The position numbers were made by a program, and so were the translations under genes. From Caldifarciminota bacterium (GTDB lineage Bacteria > Hydrothermota > Tepidihabitantia > Tepidihabitantales > DTDR01): a DNA stretch of 55,717 nt. The stretch covers positions 1 through 55,717 of the forward strand of contig JANXBG010000010.1 in the NCBI GenBank assembly GCA_025060715.1, given 5' to 3'. A model generated the notes under the pieces. The model was given only the letters and a program-made list of their open reading frames with translations. It was not told the origin of the DNA and did no database searches. Below, piece after piece: positions 51,329 through 55,717 of the stretch. How positions within the stretch are numbered: the first letter of the stretch is position 1; every line of letters starts with the position of its first letter.

Positions 51329-51665
51329 CTTTTTTCAACTCTCTAAGTAATTTATCAATTCTATTTTGCCTTTTTAATTCCTCATCCAGTTCAAATTTTA
51401 AATCGGGCATATATTTCAAAACAATTTTGTTTGATAATCTTTCTTTAATATAACCTTTGCTATCATTTAAAATCTTTTTTGCTTTTAACTCTTTTTCTTC
51501 GTTCCCATAACAGGTAAAATAGACTGTTGCCTTTTTTAAATCCTTTGTCATCTTTACTGCGGTAATTGTAATAAAACCAAGATGGGGATTATCAAACTCT
51601 TTTAAAATAATTTCGGCAATTGTCTCTTTTAAAAGTTCGCTTACCCTTTTAACTCGGTCTTTCAT
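51303..51665 (-). CDS. rbfA: Ribosome-binding factor A
   Basis: RVKRVSELLKETIAEIILKEFDNPHLGFITITAVKMTKDLKKATVYF. Confidence 0.93.
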   Translation of the reverse strand: MKDRVKRVSELLKETIAEIILKEFDNPHLGFITITAVKMTKDLKKATVYFTCYGNEEKELKAKKILNDSKGYIKERLSNKIVLKYMPDLKFELDEELKRQNRIDKLLRELKKDERDSISE

Positions 51666-51683
51666 TATAGGTAATCTCCTATT

Positions 51684-52637
51684 CTATCCACCCGACCATT
51701 TGCCACATCTATCACCATATATATCTATCAGTTCTTCATTACGATAAGTATGGATTATTTCGCAACGATTAGCACAACCATCACATTCTATGGCCTTTGT
51801 CTCAAAATTATAATTTGATATCTCAAAACCATAAAATTTGCTTTCATATCCATTAGTCTCTTCTTTGGCTAAAATGGCAGCCCCTATCGCTCCCATCACC
51901 AAAAAATATTCGGGAACAATTATCTCCTCTTTCAATTCTCTCTTAAAGGCTTCTCTCACTCCAACATTTGCTGCTACGCCACCTTGAAACAGAATCAAAG
52001 GTTTTATCTCTTTTCCTTTGGCAACAACATTTAAATAGTTCCTCACAATCGCATCACAAAGCCCAGCAATAATACTTTCAATTGGAAAACCTAATTGGGC
52101 CTTATGAATCATATCACTTTCGGCAAATACTGTACACCGACCAGCAATATTAACTTTGGTCTTCGCTTTTAACGCTAATTTGCCAAACTCTTCAATCGGT
52201 ATTCCTAATCTTTGGGCTTGATGGTCAAGAAAAGAACCAGTACCCGCAGCACAAACAGTATTCATCGCAAAATCCACAGGAATCCCATTTCGCAAAATTA
52301 TTATCTTTGAATCCTGACCTCCAATCTCAATCACTGTTTGACAATTGGGATAAAAATGAGATGCCGCCACAGCATGGGCAATTATCTCATTTTTGACAAT
52401 ATCAGCACCAACTATCACACTCGCTAACCTCCTCCCACTACCCGTAGTACCAACACCTCCAAATTTTACATTATTACCAATCCTTTCTTTAAATATTCTT
52501 ATCAAATTTAAAACCGCCTCAACCGGTCTACCTCTTGTTCTTAAATATTCATAAGTAATCACATTAAAATTATTATCTAAAACAACCCCTTTGGTTGAAA
52601 TAGAACCAACATCAATTCCAATATATACTGTTGCCAT
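51684..52637 (-). CDS. 2-hydroxyacyl-CoA dehydratase activase (BadF/BadG/BcrA/BcrD ATPase family)
   Basis: YIGIDVGSISTKGVVLD, EIGGQDSKIIILRNGIPVDFAMNTVCAAGTGSFLDHQAQRLG, FQGGVAANVGV. Confidence 0.93.
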   Translation of the reverse strand: MATVYIGIDVGSISTKGVVLDNNFNVITYEYLRTRGRPVEAVLNLIRIFKERIGNNVKFGGVGTTGSGRRLASVIVGADIVKNEIIAHAVAASHFYPNCQTVIEIGGQDSKIIILRNGIPVDFAMNTVCAAGTGSFLDHQAQRLGIPIEEFGKLALKAKTKVNIAGRCTVFAESDMIHKAQLGFPIESIIAGLCDAIVRNYLNVVAKGKEIKPLILFQGGVAANVGVREAFKRELKEEIIVPEYFLVMGAIGAAILAKEETNGYESKFYGFEISNYNFETKAIECDGCANRCEIIHTYRNEELIDIYGDRCGKWSGG

Positions 52638-53685
52638 TTCTCTTTCTCCTTTTTAACAACTCTAAAAATGCCTCAACCCTTGTTAAAATTCCTGTTTTAG
52701 AAGTATGCTCATCAAAAGATAGTGAAAGAATTGGAATATTGTAATCCTCACTAATTTTTTCTAAAGAATGGAGAACAATATTTTCGGGCATACAAGTAAA
52801 AGGAAAAATATGAATTATCCCATCAACCCCTTTCTTAATAAAATCAATTGTCTCACCAATCGTATGAATAGCCTCACCGCCCGGTGAAACTGCTAAATAT
52901 TTTTTTGCATAATAATATATTTTTAAAAACTCTTTTTCTATTTTCAAAAGATGTTTTAAACGGCTATAAAGACTTCTTTTGGATAATACCAAAACCCCTA
53001 ATTTACCAAGTTCTTTTTCCAATTCTTGATTTGCAAAATCTTCTAACAAAAAATAGATTTCTCCAACCAAACCCACTTTCAATTTTATTCTATTTTCCTT
53101 TAACCAATTTTTTCTAATTCTTTTTAACTCTTTATTTAAAATATTTATCTCTTTTATTCTTTTAGCATTCTCAATTTTCTTTAAATATTCTTTCTCAAAT
53201 TCCAAAGACCTTTGATAATCTATTGCCCTTATTACTCTCAAACAATTTTTAAAATTTTCGCAAAGTTCGCTTTTTTTTATCATTAAATAGAGCGCCTTTA
53301 AAACCTGAGTGGGAGAAACAGCAAAAATTTGTGGCATTTTTTCAAAAATAAACTCATAAGGAGAATATTGAGAAACTGGGTAAAACCTAAATTGATAGCC
53401 CAGTTCTTTTAAAATCCTTTCTTGTAAATAATGATAATAACCAAACCGACATTTCCGAGCACCAGCCGCCATAAATAAAGTATCAGCACCTTTCTCTAAA
53501 GCCTCAATGAAATTTCCTAAAGTAATTTTAAAAGGTAAGCAAACCATTTCTGGAGAATATTTTGCTCCTAATTCTAAGGTTCTTTTGGTTAAAGGTGGTG
53601 GTAAACAAACCTCCGCTCCCAAAGCAGTAAGAAAATCCTTTAAGGCAAAGGTATGATAACCAATATAAGGAAATGCTGCCTTCAT
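52612..53685 (-). CDS. 2-hydroxyacyl-CoA dehydratase/DUF2229-like component
   Basis: YSPEMVCLPFKITLGNFIEALEKGADTLFMAAGARKCRFGYYHYLQ, PFTCMPENIVLHSLEKI. Confidence 0.82.
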   Translation of the reverse strand: MKAAFPYIGYHTFALKDFLTALGAEVCLPPPLTKRTLELGAKYSPEMVCLPFKITLGNFIEALEKGADTLFMAAGARKCRFGYYHYLQERILKELGYQFRFYPVSQYSPYEFIFEKMPQIFAVSPTQVLKALYLMIKKSELCENFKNCLRVIRAIDYQRSLEFEKEYLKKIENAKRIKEINILNKELKRIRKNWLKENRIKLKVGLVGEIYFLLEDFANQELEKELGKLGVLVLSKRSLYSRLKHLLKIEKEFLKIYYYAKKYLAVSPGGEAIHTIGETIDFIKKGVDGIIHIFPFTCMPENIVLHSLEKISEDYNIPILSLSFDEHTSKTGILTRVEAFLELLKRRKRNGNSIYWN

Positions 53686-54563
53686 TATCTTTTCTTCCTT
53701 TTAATCATCTCACAAAAGGCCTCTATTCTTGTTATTATCCCCTCTTTTCCCGAATGTTCATCAAAAATAATTGTTAAAAAAGGAATTCCCTTCTCTTTCG
53801 CTTCTTTTGCCATCATTTCACCAATTAAAGAATCAGGACCACAAGCAAAAGAAAAGAAGAAACATATACCATCAACCTTATCTAAATAATATTTAAAAGC
53901 ATTATACAGTTCCCTTTCAAAGGCCCAACGGATATTTTTCGCAAAACCTTCTTTTCTTTTTAAAATTTTCTCATCTAAATCATCCTTTAAATAAACAGAA
54001 AAACCCTCTTTTTTAAAAGTCTCAATCAGAAAACTGCCAATCTCTTCATCATAAATATTATAAAAATGGCTAATGATCGCTATTTTCAAATTTTTATTAT
54101 CAAAAACCAATTCTTTCTTTTCCTCTTTTCTTCTTGCCTTCAAATAGGCAGAAACTATCTTTAAAGGATTTTTCCTAAATTTCAAACCTAAGAAAAATAA
54201 AGGTAAAAAGAAATTTCCCTTTATCGTTGGCGAAATCACTTTCTCTTTACCACACAGATATAAAGCAATCGTTGGCAAACCCATCATCTTAGGACAGGTA
54301 TAAAGTCTTCCATAAGGATAAATAATCTTCGGAACAAAAAGATAATCTACCTTATCTTTCAAATAAAGCAAATGGCCACAAGCAACTTTTAAAGGCAAAC
54401 AAACTTCTGAAGAAGAATTTTTTACTCCTAAATCAATTAACTCTCTATTAGTTTTTGGTGATAAAAGATATTCAATACCCAAATGTTTAAAAAAATTTAC
54501 AAACAAAAAACCATAACGATAATAAAGCAAAGCCCGAATAATCCCTATTTTCCCTCTCATCAA
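53685..54563 (-). CDS. 2-hydroxyacyl-CoA dehydratase/DUF2229-like component (second subunit)
   Basis: KIGIIRALLYYRYGFLFVNFFKHLGIEYLLSPKTNRELIDLGVKNSSSEVCLPLKVACGHLLYLKDKVDYLFVP. Confidence 0.82.
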   Translation of the reverse strand: MMRGKIGIIRALLYYRYGFLFVNFFKHLGIEYLLSPKTNRELIDLGVKNSSSEVCLPLKVACGHLLYLKDKVDYLFVPKIIYPYGRLYTCPKMMGLPTIALYLCGKEKVISPTIKGNFFLPLFFLGLKFRKNPLKIVSAYLKARRKEEKKELVFDNKNLKIAIISHFYNIYDEEIGSFLIETFKKEGFSVYLKDDLDEKILKRKEGFAKNIRWAFERELYNAFKYYLDKVDGICFFFSFACGPDSLIGEMMAKEAKEKGIPFLTIIFDEHSGKEGIITRIEAFCEMIKRKKR

Positions 54564-54617
54564 TTAATTTTAAAAATAAAATTTAAATAGTCAATTTATA
54601 ATACAATTTATAACAAT

Positions 54618-55076
54618 TTATAGTATCTCCAAAGATAACTTCACACCTCCTTGGAGATAAAAAAGGGTTTTATCTTCATCATTTTTAAAATATTTCAATC
54701 CTCCTTCTAAATAACCTTTTAAAAGGCCAAATTCTTTTTCTAAACCAATACCACCTTTCAAATTAATAGATGTCTTATCATTGAAACCGAATGAAAAACC
54801 AAGGGGAATATAAACTTGAAAAAGAACAGGCAAAGGAATTTTAGCAATCATATCGTTATCAATCCCTGTTCCCAATCTTATATTTTTATCTTTAAAATTA
54901 AAAGTCAAGAGGGTAAGACGATAATCTAAAAAGGAGAAAAGAGGAAAAAGAGCATCGCCCTTTATTTGTAAATAAGCATCATTACCCAAATTTTCTAAAC
55001 CTGCTCCAACACCTAAGGTTAAAGCCGATAAATTAGTGATAAATAAAAAACTTAATACCAAAATCAACTTCTTCAT
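54618..55076 (-). CDS. Small outer-membrane-like beta protein
   Basis: Signal peptide; TLGVGAGLENLGNDAYLQIKGDALFPLFSFLDYRLTLLTFNF... Confidence 0.5.
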   Translation of the reverse strand: MKKLILVLSFLFITNLSALTLGVGAGLENLGNDAYLQIKGDALFPLFSFLDYRLTLLTFNFKDKNIRLGTGIDNDMIAKIPLPVLFQVYIPLGFSFGFNDKTSINLKGGIGLEKEFGLLKGYLEGGLKYFKNDEDKTLFYLQGGVKLSLEIL

Positions 55077-55135
55077 TTCTTCCTCCTTTTAAAAAAAGAA
55101 TAATAAATTTTAACCATTTTTAAATATTAGTCAAT

Positions 55136-55717
55136 TTACTTTAAAATCAATATCTTTTCCTTTCCTTTTTCGGCTATTTTAAAATAGATGCCTTTTTTTA
55201 GTTTTCCTTCATTTATAAGTTTGCCAGTGATGTCGTAGAGTTTTTTGGTTTTTAAAGATTTTTCTTTTGTTATTATTTTTGGTTTTTCTTCGTTAACATT
55301 TGGAGTACCGCCATAAAATTGATAAATCTGTAAACCAGCCTCATCATCAGCAACATAACAATAGGAGCCAGAAACATAAATACCATAAGCCCAGCCCGGT
55401 GTATCATAATAACCAACTTCATAAGGAGAATTTGGATTTGTTATGTCTATTATCCTTAAACCAGCCTCATCATCAGCAACATAACAATAAGAACCTGAAA
55501 CATAAACACCCAAAGCATAGCCTGGTGTATCATAATAGCCAACTTCATAAGGAGAACTTGGATTTCTTATATCTATTATCCTTAAACCAGCATAATCATC
55601 AGCAACATAACAATAGGAGCCAGAGACATAAACATCCCAAGCCCAGCCCGGTGTATTATAATAACCAACTTCAAAAGGAGAACTTGGATTTGTTATATCT
55701 ATTATCCTTAAACCAAT
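55136..55717 (-). CDS. LVIVD-repeat secreted protein with C-terminal sorting-type domain (5' end beyond window)
   Basis: Open frame continues past the track start to the window edge: repeated [42 protein letters not shown] units; C-term [36 protein letters not shown]. Confidence 0.85.
   Translation of the reverse strand: MGLRIIDITNPSSPFEVGYYNTPGWAWDVYVSGSYCYVADDYAGLRIIDIRNPSSPYEVGYYDTPGYALGVYVSGSYCYVADDEAGLRIIDITNPNSPYEVGYYDTPGWAYGIYVSGSYCYVADDEAGLQIYQFYGGTPNVNEEKPKIITKEKSLKTKKLYDITGKLINEGKLKKGIYFKIAEKGKEKILILK
55310..55717 (-). repeat. Tandem ~126-bp coding repeats (LVIVD units)
   Basis: 42-aa units highly conserved at the nucleotide level. Confidence 0.85.

Overview
AT-rich, very compact 55.7 kb bacterial chromosomal segment. 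Gene content is mostly housekeeping and envelope functions. GWxTD proteins, C-terminal sorting domains and LVIVD repeats suggest a WOR-3/FCB-like lineage, but this taxonomy is inference only. Confident landmarks: rimO, mgtE, hydE/hydG, rnpB, tRNA-Pro(CGG), hpt, ade, ptsH/ptsI, tgt, thi4-type thiazole synthase, rimP-nusA-infB-ylxP, yjbQ, rpmB, ribF, truB, rbfA, and a three-gene 2-hydroxyacyl-CoA-dehydratase/activase-like cluster. Main points for a second look: (1) a two-gene CARF cassette (Csx1-like HEPN RNase plus APE2256-like CARF-wHTH protein) with no cas10 or CRISPR array in the window, next to decayed genes; (2) a cluster of strong RNA hairpins with mutually exclusive pairings at 42364-42644, ending at a Shine-Dalgarno and a 30-aa ORF; (3) RNase P RNA with a compensatory base-pair swap in the P4 catalytic helix; (4) a HypC-HydE fusion; (5) a duplicated ~280 bp pseudogene-like element; (6) a six-unit 24-bp tandem repeat in an intergenic region; (7) a shared palindrome and TGYGACA motifs in two distant promoter regions; (8) the nusA/infB and rbfA/truB/ribF block split into two convergent clusters. 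All calls come from reading the sequence and supplied ORFs; no searches or folding were run.
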